Source of the DNA: Streptomycetaceae bacterium
GTDB lineage: Bacteria; Actinomycetota; Actinomycetes; Streptomycetales; Streptomycetaceae
Assembly (NCBI GenBank): GCA_019243445.1
Contig: JAFAUH010000010.1
Location: forward strand, 1 to 42,379
Direction: 5' to 3'
DNA length: 42,379 nt
The position numbers were made by a program, and so were the translations under genes. Below, piece after piece: positions 17,405 to 26,212 of this stretch (positions within the stretch are counted from its first letter, which is position 1; every line of letters starts with the position of its first letter). The notes beneath the pieces were generated by a model. That model was not told the origin of the DNA, ran no database searches, and saw only the letters and a program-made list of their open reading frames with translations.

Positions 17405-19768
17405 ATGCAGACGCAGGGTCTGGGACGGTTCTTGCGCGTGGTCGGCACGAGTGGGGGACGGCGGGAGCTGCGGGCCGCGTGGCACAAGTGGCGCGCTGAT
17501 GCACGCGATCTGCCACGGCGCGGGGCCGAGCGGGCGCGGGTGCCCGGGGCGGCACAAAGCGCTGAGCCGCTGCCGGGCGGGGGTGTCGTGCGGTTCGCGC
17601 GCTCCGCCTTGCGGATTCGGGTCGCGGTGGGTGGCGCGGTGTTCTGCGGGTGGGACGGCGCCGAGCCGGAGCCTTCGTATGCGCTGGTGGGCGGCTGTCC
17701 AGACGCGGATGTGCGAGCGACGCTGGAGCCGGACCCCGCCGGAGCCGGGTGGCGAGTGGTCTCGGAGCGGATCACGGTGGTGGTCACCCATCACGGCACC
17801 GTGGAGTTCCGCACGCCCGGTGGTCTGCTGTTGCGGCGTGAGCTGCCGCCGCGTTGGTGGGATTGCCCGGGAGATGAGTCACGCTGGGTGCAGCGCTCAC
17901 AAACGCCTGCCGACGCCCGGGTGTTCGGGCTGGGCGGACGTGCCGCGGGGCCTCGTCTTGCGGAGGGTTCGTACCGGCTGTGGAACACCGACCCTCTGGG
18001 CTCCTTCGAGCCGGGGGACGATCCGCTCTACATCACCATGCCGGTGCAGTTGGTGGTGGCGGATGCCGGTTGTCACATGGTGTTCCATGACAACACCTGG
18101 GATGGATGGGTGTACCTGCGCGAAGGCGAGGAGGGGGCGGGTTCGGGACATGACCGGCTGGGCGCCTGCGAGGTGCGCCTCGAGGGCGGTCCGTTGCGCT
18201 ACTGGGTGATGGCCGGGACGCCACGGCGGATGCTGCGGACGTGGACGGCGTTGACCGGGCGTCCGGCGCTGCCGCCGCGGTGGGCGCTCGGTTACCACCA
18301 CGCGCGGTGGGGTTTTGGAGACCTGCGCGAGGTGCGGCGGGTCGCGGAGGGATACCGGGAACGCGGTCTGCCGCTGTCGGCGCTTCATCTCGACATCGAC
18401 CACTTCGAGGAGCACCGGGTTTTCACCGTCGATGAGGAGCGCTTCCCCGATCTGCCGGGTCTGTCGGAGGAGTTGTCGCACTCAGGGACGCGTCTGGTGT
18501 CGATCATCGACCCCGCGGTCGCGGCGCAGCCGGGCCTGGCAGCCTACGACAGCGGGACAGCGGTCGACGCCTTCGTACGGGACGTACGCGGGCGCGTGGT
18601 GCATGGGGTGGTCTGGCCGGGTGATGCGGTCTTCCCTGACTTCACGGAACTGCGGGTGCGCAAGTGGTGGGCGGGGTTGTACGCGGAGCGGCTGGGGCAG
18701 GGATTCGCGGGCTTCTGGCATGACATGAACGAGCCGACCTCGTTCGCCGCGTTCGGCGACAGGTCACTGCCACGCTCCGCACGCCACGCGCTGGAGGGGC
18801 GCGGCGGTGACCACCGGGAGGCGCACAACGTCTACGGCTTGGCGATGGCGCGGGCCGGATATGAGGGGTTGCGCAAACTGCGGCCCGGGACACGGCCGTT
18901 TCTGTTCTCCCGTTCCGGGTGGGCCGGCATGCAGCGGTACGGCGGCACCTGGTCGGGCGATGTGGCGACGAGTTGGGCGGGACTGCGCGCGTCGCTGGCG
19001 CTGGCGTTGGGGCTGGGGCTGTGCGGTGTGCCGTATTCGGGTCCTGACGTGGGTGGGTTCAGTGCGGTGCCGAGTGCTGAGCTGTACGTGCGGTGGTTCC
19101 AGTTCGCCGCATATCTGCCGTTCTTTCGTACCCACTCGGCGATGGGTGCCGGGCGGCGTGAGCCCTGGGAGTTCGGTGCGGAGGCGCTCGAATGCGCACG
19201 CGTGGCGCTCGCGGAGCGGGTACGGCTGATGCCGTATTTCTATACCCTGGCTCATCTGGCGCATCGCACGGGTGCGCCGTACGTGCGACCGCTGTGGTGG
19301 CGCCATCCGGAGGATCGGGCGTTGCGTAATGCGGGTGATGCGTTTTTGCTGGGTGATGCGCTGCTCGTCGCGCCCGTGCTGGATCAGGGCTCGGAGGTGA
19401 GGAGCGTGCGGCTTCCGGGCGGGCGCTGGTATGACACGGCGACGGGCACGGCCTACGAGGGCCCTGGGCAGGTGCTGCTCGAGGCGCCGTTGTACCGGAT
19501 TCCGGTGCTGGCGCGGGCGGGCGCGGTGGTGCCGGTGGCTGGCGAGGACGGGCGGACGGAGCTCGAGGTGTGGCGGCCGGCCGCAGGGCGGGAGGGCGGC
19601 GGAGTGCTGATCACCGACGAGGGAGACGGCTGGGACGAGCCGCGGACCGAGCGCTTCACCACGCTGTGGAAGGGCGACGAGGTGGTGGTGAAACGGGAAG
19701 CCGCTCCGGGTGAGTCGCCGGGCGAACTGGGTCACCGAGTGCGGCTACGTGGGGAGACGTCTGCTTGA
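17405..19768 (+). CDS. glycoside hydrolase family 31 (alpha-glucosidase/alpha-xylosidase type)
   Basis: Protein of 787 residues. The catalytic nucleophile is Asp440 in GFWHDMNEPTSF and the acid/base is Asp519 in TWSGDVATSW, both classic GH31 signatures. The N-terminal beta-sandwich covers about 50-270, with VMAGTPRRMLRTWTALTGRP at its end. The barrel opens with PPRWALGYHHARWGF and the substrate-site strand LHLDIDHF. The C-terminal beta domain starts near 650 (DALLVAPVLDQGSEVRSVRL). There is no signal peptide, so it acts in the cytoplasm on imported oligosaccharides. The ATG at 17405 is chosen for GGAGGG eight bases upstream; in-frame GTGs at 17372 and 17396 are alternatives. Confidence 0.93.
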   Translation: MQTQGLGRFLRVVGTSGGRRELRAAWHKWRADARDLPRRGAERARVPGAAQSAEPLPGGGVVRFARSALRIRVAVGGAVFCGWDGAEPEPSYALVGGCPDADVRATLEPDPAGAGWRVVSERITVVVTHHGTVEFRTPGGLLLRRELPPRWWDCPGDESRWVQRSQTPADARVFGLGGRAAGPRLAEGSYRLWNTDPLGSFEPGDDPLYITMPVQLVVADAGCHMVFHDNTWDGWVYLREGEEGAGSGHDRLGACEVRLEGGPLRYWVMAGTPRRMLRTWTALTGRPALPPRWALGYHHARWGFGDLREVRRVAEGYRERGLPLSALHLDIDHFEEHRVFTVDEERFPDLPGLSEELSHSGTRLVSIIDPAVAAQPGLAAYDSGTAVDAFVRDVRGRVVHGVVWPGDAVFPDFTELRVRKWWAGLYAERLGQGFAGFWHDMNEPTSFAAFGDRSLPRSARHALEGRGGDHREAHNVYGLAMARAGYEGLRKLRPGTRPFLFSRSGWAGMQRYGGTWSGDVATSWAGLRASLALALGLGLCGVPYSGPDVGGFSAVPSAELYVRWFQFAAYLPFFRTHSAMGAGRREPWEFGAEALECARVALAERVRLMPYFYTLAHLAHRTGAPYVRPLWWRHPEDRALRNAGDAFLLGDALLVAPVLDQGSEVRSVRLPGGRWYDTATGTAYEGPGQVLLEAPLYRIPVLARAGAVVPVAGEDGRTELEVWRPAAGREGGGVLITDEGDGWDEPRTERFTTLWKGDEVVVKREAAPGESPGELGHRVRLRGETSA

Positions 19769-19884
19769 CAACTGATCAACTGTCGGCGGATCAACTGCCA
19801 TTTGATCGGGATACTTGCCCGGCTCGGAGCACGAAGAGGCGGCGCGTGGTGCGGGAATGGGCGCCGGTAATTGCAGGACGCCGC

Positions 19885-20628
19885 TCAGTACGCCGAATTC
19901 ACGTGGTCTATCGAACCGTACTGGTGGTACGCGTAGTTGCAGGCGGCAACAATGTTGGCCACCGGATCGGTGATGCTCCAGGAGGTGCCAGAGACGTGGT
20001 ACGCGATGAACGTCGGCTGGATGACCTGCAACAGGCCCTCTGAAGGGTGCCCTGCGGCGGCGTTGGAGTCCGTCAGGTTGACGGCGTGGGGGTTGCCCGA
20101 CGACTCACGCATGATGTTGCGGTAAATGCCGTCGTAGGTACCGGGGATGCCATGCTGATTCATGATGGCGAGCGCGTGGCGGATCCAGCCGTCGAGGTCG
20201 TTGGAGTAGGCGGTGGTATCGGTGGTGGCGGTGGCGGTGGCCTGGGCGCGAGTCTCGGCGGCGGCCTTCGCCTGGGCGGCCTGTGCGGCCTTGGCATGAG
20301 CCTCGGCGGCGGCCTTCTCCCGGGCGGCCTGTGCGGCCTTGGCACGAGCCTCGGCTTCCGCCTCGGCCTGAGCGAACGCATCGGCCTGCTTCTGCTCGGT
20401 GACGACCTGGGTGGAGAAGGTCCGGACCAGGGTGTGGTGATAGTCCTCGGTCTGCATCAGTCCCATATCGGTGGTACTGCGGGACGGGAACGAGGTGTGG
20501 CCGGAGGCGGCGCCGGAGAGACTGCCGGCGGCAGCGAAGACGGCCACGGAGGCCAAGGTGCCACGAGAGTGCGCGGCGGAACGACGCGGGCGGCGGTGCT
20601 TGCCGCGGGGAGAGTTGTTCGACGCCAT
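19885..20628 (-). CDS. secreted lytic transglycosylase (SLT domain) with coiled-coil stalk
   Basis: Protein of 247 residues. A basic N-terminus (RGKHRRPRRSAAHSRG) and a hydrophobic stretch at about 24-42 form a signal peptide. Residues 75-135 are an Ala/Glu/Lys-rich repeat (EARAKAAQAAREKAAAE) forming a helical stalk. The SLT-type catalytic domain spans 140-247, with the probable catalytic Glu175 in NIMRESSGNP and the following SEGLLQVIQPTFIAYH. It cleaves peptidoglycan outside the membrane. The gene lies behind a c-di-AMP riboswitch, as for other actinobacterial wall-remodelling enzymes (rpfA, SLT proteins). The Shine-Dalgarno AAGGA/AAGGAG stands upstream of the ATG. The gene is convergent with GH31. 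Confidence 0.92.
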   Translation of the reverse strand: MASNNSPRGKHRRPRRSAAHSRGTLASVAVFAAAGSLSGAASGHTSFPSRSTTDMGLMQTEDYHHTLVRTFSTQVVTEQKQADAFAQAEAEAEARAKAAQAAREKAAAEAHAKAAQAAQAKAAAETRAQATATATTDTTAYSNDLDGWIRHALAIMNQHGIPGTYDGIYRNIMRESSGNPHAVNLTDSNAAAGHPSEGLLQVIQPTFIAYHVSGTSWSITDPVANIVAACNYAYHQYGSIDHVNSAY

Positions 20629-20644
20629 GGTCGGCGCGCTCCTT

Positions 20645-20815
20645 TCCTTCCTTCTCGCCTACCGGGTTAGCTGACGGGTTCGGAGCAGGAAGGTCTCCTA
20701 CGGGCCTGTATGAGGCCCGATTCACCCCAGGGACGACTGGGTCCCCGGCTCCCCTGGCTTGCGCCTGACGGGGACTCGGCGATTGCTGCCCGTGTCGCGG
20801 TTGCGGCGTGTTCGT
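20645..20815 (-). ncRNA. c-di-AMP riboswitch (ydaO class) controlling the transglycosylase
   Basis: On the minus strand the leader contains GGGGACCCAGTCGTCCC, GGGGTGAATCGGG, GTAGGAGACCTTCC, CCGAACCCGTCAGCTAACC and CGGTAGGCGAGAAGGAAGG. These are the conserved blocks of the ydaO-type riboswitch in the right order. It ends about 15 bases before the ATG of the SLT gene. In Streptomyces such riboswitches turn off wall hydrolases when c-di-AMP is high. Confidence 0.93.
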
Positions 20816-20831
20816 GCGAGCAGCACCCATG

Positions 20832-20861
20832 AACCTATGCGTGGATCGTTGAAGTCAGCAA
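20832..20861 (-). promoter_or_regulatory. promoter of the c-di-AMP riboswitch transcript
   Basis: On the minus strand TTGCTG (20861-20856) and TAGGTT (20837-20832) are 18 bases apart. They predict a start near 20825, just before the first conserved riboswitch block. Confidence 0.5.
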
Positions 20862-20907
20862 CGATATGTAACGCATGCCACACACAGGTTTTCCATGAAG
20901 GAGATAA

Positions 20908-20967
20908 ATGAGGAAACTTAGGATATTTCGCAGAATCCGGGGCCGAACCGGGCACGGCTGTTTCTGA
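20908..20967 (+). CDS. possible 19-aa cationic microprotein or leader peptide
   Basis: AAGGAG is followed by ATAA and an ATG. The frame reads MRKLRIFRRIRGRTGHGCF and then TGA. The peptide is strongly basic (eight Arg/Lys in 19). A perfect stem-loop lies 17 bases after the stop. It sits in the 546-bp gap 20629-21175, which otherwise holds the c-di-AMP leader and its promoter on the other strand. Base composition around it is unusually AT-rich. No promoter was identified with confidence. It could be chance, since the frame is short. Confidence 0.35.
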   Translation: MRKLRIFRRIRGRTGHGCF

Positions 20968-20983
20968 GCACCCCAGTGGAAAA

Positions 20984-21001
20984 TTCCCGCCCGGCCGGGA
21001 A
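20984..21001 (+). terminator. stem-loop after the putative microprotein
   Basis: TTCCCG-CCCGGC-CGGGAA, a 6-bp perfect stem with a 6-base loop. It has no clear U-tract on the plus strand; read on the minus strand it is followed by TTTTCC. Confidence 0.4.
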
Positions 21002-21175
21002 CTCAGGCGGCAGCCCTGCGTTACCTCCATCGAGCGGATGTGCGGCATACCCCGCCGTAAAGCGGGCAATCAGTTGTACATCGGGCGTACCTCAGGCGCA
21101 TCGCCAGGCATCCCCGTAAGGAGCTCTGAGCGACGCAGGTGAGCGGGCGGAGAAGCGAAGGGAGAACCCCGCACC

Positions 21176-21589
21176 ATGGAGACCGAGTCGGGCAGAGGGC
21201 ATCCGCTGTGGATTGAGGAACCAGTCGGCCGGCCGCGGCTTCCCGACCCCGTCCGCGCCTCGGCGGTCCGAGCAGGCCTGATGTTGTCACTGACCATGAT
21301 TGAGGCGGTAATCGCCATTCTCGGCACGCTCGCGCGCACCTGGCTCGCAGCACCGGCGTTGCTGTGCACGGTCGTGAGCACGGTGGTCGCCACCTGGGCC
21401 GTGCTCGACGTATGGATCACTCAGCAGATGTGGCGTCAGCGCAATGGCGTGGTCTCAAGTCCCAGCAGTGCGGCACGTGCGTTGCGGCGCGAGCGGCGCT
21501 GTGCACCCAAGGCCGGGCGCACCGCGCCAGGCCGGGCGCGGCGGCCATCCGATGTGTTGTCCGACTCGGATGTTTTCTCCAGTAACTGA
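21176..21589 (+). CDS. small membrane protein, two predicted helices
   Basis: Protein of 137 residues. Hydrophobic segments at about 29-51 (AVRAGLMLSLTMIEAVIAIL) and 56-78 (WLAAPALLCTVVSTVVATWA) suggest a hairpin in the membrane. The C-terminal 45 residues are Arg/Ala-rich and cytoplasmic by the positive-inside rule. The N-terminus contains HPLWIEEPVGRPRLPDPVRA, which looks conserved. GAAGGGAGA lies about 14 bases upstream of the ATG. It is convergent with the SMC-like gene, seven bases away. Function unknown; no signal for partnership with that complex beyond adjacency. Confidence 0.65.
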   Translation: METESGRGHPLWIEEPVGRPRLPDPVRASAVRAGLMLSLTMIEAVIAILGTLARTWLAAPALLCTVVSTVVATWAVLDVWITQQMWRQRNGVVSSPSSAARALRRERRCAPKAGRTAPGRARRPSDVLSDSDVFSSN

Positions 21590-21596
21590 TGTGCCA

Positions 21597-24500
21597 TCAG
21601 GTCGTTTGTTCCGTCGGCCGACGGAACATCCTGGTGGCAGTGATTTCACCGTGCGCCGGGTCACTGTCCGGTGCCTGTTGCGGCAATCCCGGCCGCAAGT
21701 GCTCCTCAACACTGATGTACTTCAGCCCCGCTCGTAGGTCCGCATCATTGCGCAGCCGTACCACCAAGGGGAACTCCGCGAGCGCGGTGGTGTCGAACAG
21801 ACCTGTGGTGTAGATCAGTTGGACGCCGAGTGCGTCGGCGACGGCACGCTGCAACTCCAGCAAATATGTGGCATTGGCGCGGCCGATCGGGTTGTCGAGG
21901 AAGAGCGTGCCGGCGTGCTTGTGGCGGTCCCGGCCACTGTCGTTGCTGCGCAGCGCCGCCATGGTGCAGTACAGCGCGATCGCTGCGGTGAGCAACTGAC
22001 CGCCGGAGAAGACGTCTCCCATCTGCCCGACCGGCACCCGCTCAGCACGCAGTACAGCGTCCGGCTTGAGGATCTCGACACAGACGCCGCGCGGCTCGAG
22101 CGCCGCCTGCACTCCACGCAGCAGCAGCGTCATGCCGTCGCGGCGCAGATCGGAATTCTTGCGGACGGCTGCACGCGTCGCCTCATCGATGACCTCGCCG
22201 AGGCGCCCACTGAGCACCGCGTGGTCCGGGTCCTCGAAACGGATACGCAAGAACTCCTGGCCCGACCACTCCCCCAGGCCCTCCGGCAGCCGGGACAGGC
22301 GCTGGGCCGAGCGCAGCGTGGCCAGCGCCGCTTCGACCAGGCCGCGCAGCCGGTCGACGATGGAATCCCGATTGCGCTCCAACTGCTCCAACTCGTCGGA
22401 GAGTACGCGCAGCCGCGGTGCGAACGCAGCGGCCCATGCGGCGGCGTGCTCGGGAAGCGAGGCAGCAGGAAGCTCCCGGATCTGCTGCCGGGCAGGGGTA
22501 CGGACCTGTTCGTAGCGGGTGGCGTTGGCATGCCGTACCAACTGGTCGGAAGCCTCGCGCAACTGTGATTCTGCCGCCGACAGACCGGCCGCGCAGCCAC
22601 GCAGCGAACGCCGTGCCTCCGCCGCCGACTGGCGCGCCTCCTCCACATTGCCGGCGTACGGCTCAGGTTGGTCCTCCGCAGTGGCTTCGTGCGCCGCCTC
22701 GCGAAGCAGGTCGCGCAGCAGCGCTGCGAGCTCGTCGAAGCCGCCCGCTGCGTCCTCGGCGGCCCGGTGTGCGCGCTGCAGCTCGATGAGACGGTCGCGG
22801 GCCGCGGCCAATGCCTCGGTGTACTCGCACAGTTCGGCGGTCACAGTGCGCAGTAGCGTCTGCGCCTGCTCGACGTCATCGGGCACCAGTTCCTTTGGCA
22901 GTTCAGTGTGCGACTCACCATCGGCGGGAGCAAGGCGCTCGGCTTCGCCACGCAGTCTGCCGAGCTGTTCGCTGGCTGCGGCGGCTCGCGACTCGATGCG
23001 CTGGACGAGCGCTTCGGCACGGGCAGCTGCCGCCTGGCGGGATGGGCTGTCAGCTCCGTCGGGGCCTTCGAGCAACTGGGCGGCGCGGGTGCGGACCTTG
23101 TTGGTCAGTCGGTCCAGCTCAGCGAGGGTCGTGCTCTCCTCGCTCTCCGCCCGCGCCTGCTCGGCCCGTAGGTCGGCGCCGACACCCACCTTCTCGTACA
23201 CCTGGGAGGCGGCGCGATAGGCCTCGCGCAGTGCGGGCAGCGAAGCGCGCGGGCGCGAGCCGGTGTCGTCGAGCGCACTGGCCTCCGCCTCTGTATCGGC
23301 ATCGGCATCGGCACCGGCGATCTCGGCACGCTCGGCACGCAGTGCGCGGACGGTACGGCGGGCGTCATCGGCCGCGCGCTGGGCCGCACGGCGGTCCTCG
23401 TCAGCGGAGCGGGCCCTGGCGATCCAGGACTCGGCCCGTTCCTCGGCCTCGGCTGCCTCCTCGGCGAGCTCGCGCATCCGCCGCTGCCAGGCGGCGCGTT
23501 CACGCAGCCGGAAAGCGAGCCCTGCGAGGGCGTCGGCGCGGCGGCGTGCGCGCTGGGCTGCCTCCTGCCGCTGGTCGCGCAGGCGTGCCATCTCCTCCGC
23601 TGTCTCGTCCGCCTCCGCGTGCCGGGCACGGGCCTCGGCCAATTCCTGTTGCGCGGTGGCGGCCGACGTCCGCGCCGATTCCACAGCGGCGGTGAGTTCG
23701 GCCAGACGCCCGGCAGGGCAGGACGTGCGCCACGATCCGAGGCGGGCCGCGAGCTGTCGGTCGTGGCCGAGGCGTGCGGCCAGCACCCTGATCTCCTCCT
23801 CCCGGGCGGTGGCACGGGCCCGCAGCGCCTGGCGTTCACCGTCGGCAGCCTGCTCGTCATGCATTGCCGGGTTGGGCGGTACGAGAAAGACGTCCTCAGT
23901 GGCGGTCATCTCCGTAGGGGGCGCCAACAGCGCGGCAGCGGTACCGACAGCGACGGTCGAACGCGGCAGCAGTGCCGCCTCGGCAAGGACTGCGCGGGCG
24001 CGTTGATAGGTGTCGGGATCAGTGACCACGACGCCGTCGACAAGCTCCGGGTGGGCGGCAAGCACGGCCGCATGTTCGGCAGGATCGAGGACTTGCGCGA
24101 GATACCGCCAACCGGGCAGTGCGGGCACGCCGTGCTCCCCCAGGTATTCGACGGTCGCCAGCACATCGGGACTGGGCGGCAGCAGACCTCCGTTGCCGAG
24201 CGCGGCGAGGATCCGCGCGTCCTCGGCAGCACAGGTCCGCAGCTCGAACAGTTGGCGTTCGGCGCGCGCGACGCCGGCGGCGAGCAGCTCGATCAAGGTC
24301 TCGGCATTGCCGTCCAACTCGGCGACGGTGAGCGGCCCGGAAGGCGGCAGGCCGATGAGTTCGGCGAGGCGGTCCTCGGCTGCGAGAGCGGCGGCGGCAC
24401 GGTGCTCGGCCGCGTGACCGGCCTGTGCCGCCTGCAGGGCGTCAGCCGCGCGGGCCGCCGCGAGAGCGGCGGCGGATTCGGTGACTGCGGCCTGCCGGGA

Positions 24501-26186
24501 GCGTTCCGCGGCCTTGGCTGCAGCCTCCCGCGCACTCTCCCACTGTGTGACCGCTGCCTTCTCCTCGTCGCTCGCTTCAAGCGCTGCCCGCGCCGGGTCG
24601 GCGTCCGAGGCCACGTCGTCGAGCCATCCGGCGCGTACCGCCTCCGCGGTCTCCTGTCCGACCTCGGTAAGCCGCTGCTGGAGGTGGCCGGCCTCACTGC
24701 GGGCGCGCTGCGCCGCGGTGGCAGCCGAGGTCGCCTCGCGGTGCGCACTGTCGGACTCACTCTGCAGGGCGACCGACCGCTCCTCCTCGGCGTCCGCCTG
24801 CCGCTCGGCGCTGTCGGCTGCCGCGTGCAGGGCCCGTACGAGATCGGCCGCGGCCCTGGCCCGGGCGGCGAGGGCGGGTGCGGCGTCGCGTTCCGCCTCA
24901 CGGATAGCAGCGGCGACCCTGGCCGACCGGTCGGCGGCGGCGCGGTGCCGCAATACCGTCTCGGCGGCCTGCCATGCCGCATGCAGCGTCCGTGCCTCGG
25001 CGAGCTCCCGGCGCAGTCGAGCCGCGTCCTTCTCGGCCGCTGCCAGGCTCAACGAAGCGCTTCGGTAGGTGAGTTCAGCGCTGATGCGGGCGGTGCGCCC
25101 GCGTGCCGCATCGACGTCGGCGACCGCTCGTGCGGCATCGGCGACGCGCCGGTCGAGCTGTGCGGCGCGTTCTCTTTCGGCCACGGCGCGGGCGGTCAGC
25201 CGCCTGGCCAGCTCACGGGTGCAGCGCTCGCTATGCATGTGTACGGCCCGCGCGCTGTCGCGCTGCACGGTGTGCTCGGCGATCCGCTCCAGGTGCTCCA
25301 GCGAGCCCGCGGTGAAGTCGCGCTCGGCGGTCAGCTCAGCACGCCGTCCCAGTTTGTTGGCGAAGCTGTGGACGAGGTCGGCAAGGCCATCGGTGTCGCG
25401 AGTGTCGGTGACCGCGCGCAGCAGCAGATCGGTGAAGTCGGAGTCCTTCTTCACCGAGAACAGACCGGCTGCCTCACCCTCGTCAGCGTTCATCTCCCGC
25501 TGGTAGCGGAAGAGTTCAGGGTCCAGGCCGAGATCGCCGAGGTGCTCGTTCCAGCGGTCGTGGATCTCCTCCCACACCACATCCAAGTGGAGGTAGACCT
25601 TGCCGGCTTCGGTGAGGGCGTCGCGGAAGCCTTTCATCGTGCGGCGTCGGCCACGCACCCCTGAGCTCCCTTCAGCAGTGGGGCGTACGGAGGCGGACTC
25701 GGCGACGGGCAGCGAGTCGAGGGACAGACCAGGGCCGGGCCGAAAGGAGTACCACGCTTCGGCGAACTTCCGCGGATCGGAGGAGACCTGGCGGCCCCGC
25801 CATTCGCTCACCTTGCCGACGACGAGGAGTTCACCGGTGAGGGTGTGCTGCCATTCCAACGCGACGTGCCCGCAGTCATCGGCGAGCAGGAACTTGCGCA
25901 GCACACCCGAGCTCGCACCGCCCAGGGTGTTGCGGTGGCCCGGCAGCATCACGGAGAAGATCAGCTTGAGCAGGACGGACTTGCCGCCACCGTTCTCGAG
26001 GAAGAGCACGCCGGCGGGAGCGGGTCGGCGCGGCGGGCCCGCGAGCTCGTCCTCGAAGAACTCGCCCTGCGCAGGCGCGGGCTGCGGGACGGGGGCGCCG
26101 ACGCCCCGAAGGTCCAGCACGGTGTCGGCGTAGCGCGCACCGGCCGGTCCGATGGAGTAGAGGCGGATCCGGGACAGCTCGTACAT
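21597..26186 (-). CDS. SMC/MukB-like coiled-coil ATPase of a three-gene complex
   Basis: Protein of 1529 residues with SMC architecture. The N-terminal head has an ATP-binding loop LENGGGKS (residues 63-70, Lys69). Residues 280-600 and 780-1330 are Ala/Arg/Glu-rich coiled coils. A globular hinge-like domain lies between, at about 600-770 (LLPPSPDVLATVEYLGEHG, HPELVDGVVVTDPDTYQRA). The C-terminal head has the signature SGGQ (1394-1397) and Walker B TLFLDNPIGRAN, where Asp1431 is followed by Asn1432 instead of the usual catalytic Glu. It is the third gene of an operon, starting 26 bases after the winged-helix gene. The role is inferred to be DNA loop extrusion or chromosome/plasmid structuring. 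It does not match the TIGR02680 Wadjet form as I remember it. Confidence 0.85.
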   Translation of the reverse strand: MYELSRIRLYSIGPAGARYADTVLDLRGVGAPVPQPAPAQGEFFEDELAGPPRRPAPAGVLFLENGGGKSVLLKLIFSVMLPGHRNTLGGASSGVLRKFLLADDCGHVALEWQHTLTGELLVVGKVSEWRGRQVSSDPRKFAEAWYSFRPGPGLSLDSLPVAESASVRPTAEGSSGVRGRRRTMKGFRDALTEAGKVYLHLDVVWEEIHDRWNEHLGDLGLDPELFRYQREMNADEGEAAGLFSVKKDSDFTDLLLRAVTDTRDTDGLADLVHSFANKLGRRAELTAERDFTAGSLEHLERIAEHTVQRDSARAVHMHSERCTRELARRLTARAVAERERAAQLDRRVADAARAVADVDAARGRTARISAELTYRSASLSLAAAEKDAARLRRELAEARTLHAAWQAAETVLRHRAAADRSARVAAAIREAERDAAPALAARARAAADLVRALHAAADSAERQADAEEERSVALQSESDSAHREATSAATAAQRARSEAGHLQQRLTEVGQETAEAVRAGWLDDVASDADPARAALEASDEEKAAVTQWESAREAAAKAAERSRQAAVTESAAALAAARAADALQAAQAGHAAEHRAAAALAAEDRLAELIGLPPSGPLTVAELDGNAETLIELLAAGVARAERQLFELRTCAAEDARILAALGNGGLLPPSPDVLATVEYLGEHGVPALPGWRYLAQVLDPAEHAAVLAAHPELVDGVVVTDPDTYQRARAVLAEAALLPRSTVAVGTAAALLAPPTEMTATEDVFLVPPNPAMHDEQAADGERQALRARATAREEEIRVLAARLGHDRQLAARLGSWRTSCPAGRLAELTAAVESARTSAATAQQELAEARARHAEADETAEEMARLRDQRQEAAQRARRRADALAGLAFRLRERAAWQRRMRELAEEAAEAEERAESWIARARSADEDRRAAQRAADDARRTVRALRAERAEIAGADADADTEAEASALDDTGSRPRASLPALREAYRAASQVYEKVGVGADLRAEQARAESEESTTLAELDRLTNKVRTRAAQLLEGPDGADSPSRQAAAARAEALVQRIESRAAAASEQLGRLRGEAERLAPADGESHTELPKELVPDDVEQAQTLLRTVTAELCEYTEALAAARDRLIELQRAHRAAEDAAGGFDELAALLRDLLREAAHEATAEDQPEPYAGNVEEARQSAAEARRSLRGCAAGLSAAESQLREASDQLVRHANATRYEQVRTPARQQIRELPAASLPEHAAAWAAAFAPRLRVLSDELEQLERNRDSIVDRLRGLVEAALATLRSAQRLSRLPEGLGEWSGQEFLRIRFEDPDHAVLSGRLGEVIDEATRAAVRKNSDLRRDGMTLLLRGVQAALEPRGVCVEILKPDAVLRAERVPVGQMGDVFSGGQLLTAAIALYCTMAALRSNDSGRDRHKHAGTLFLDNPIGRANATYLLELQRAVADALGVQLIYTTGLFDTTALAEFPLVVRLRNDADLRAGLKYISVEEHLRPGLPQQAPDSDPAHGEITATRMFRRPTEQTT

Positions 26187-26212
26187 GGCGGACTCTCGTG
26201 GTGTCGGTCGTG

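Noticed and set aside
23619-25664. Plus-strand 681-codon open frame opposite the SMC-like gene
   Set aside because: Gly/Arg-rich antisense shadow; the SMC-like frame has complete ATPase motifs.
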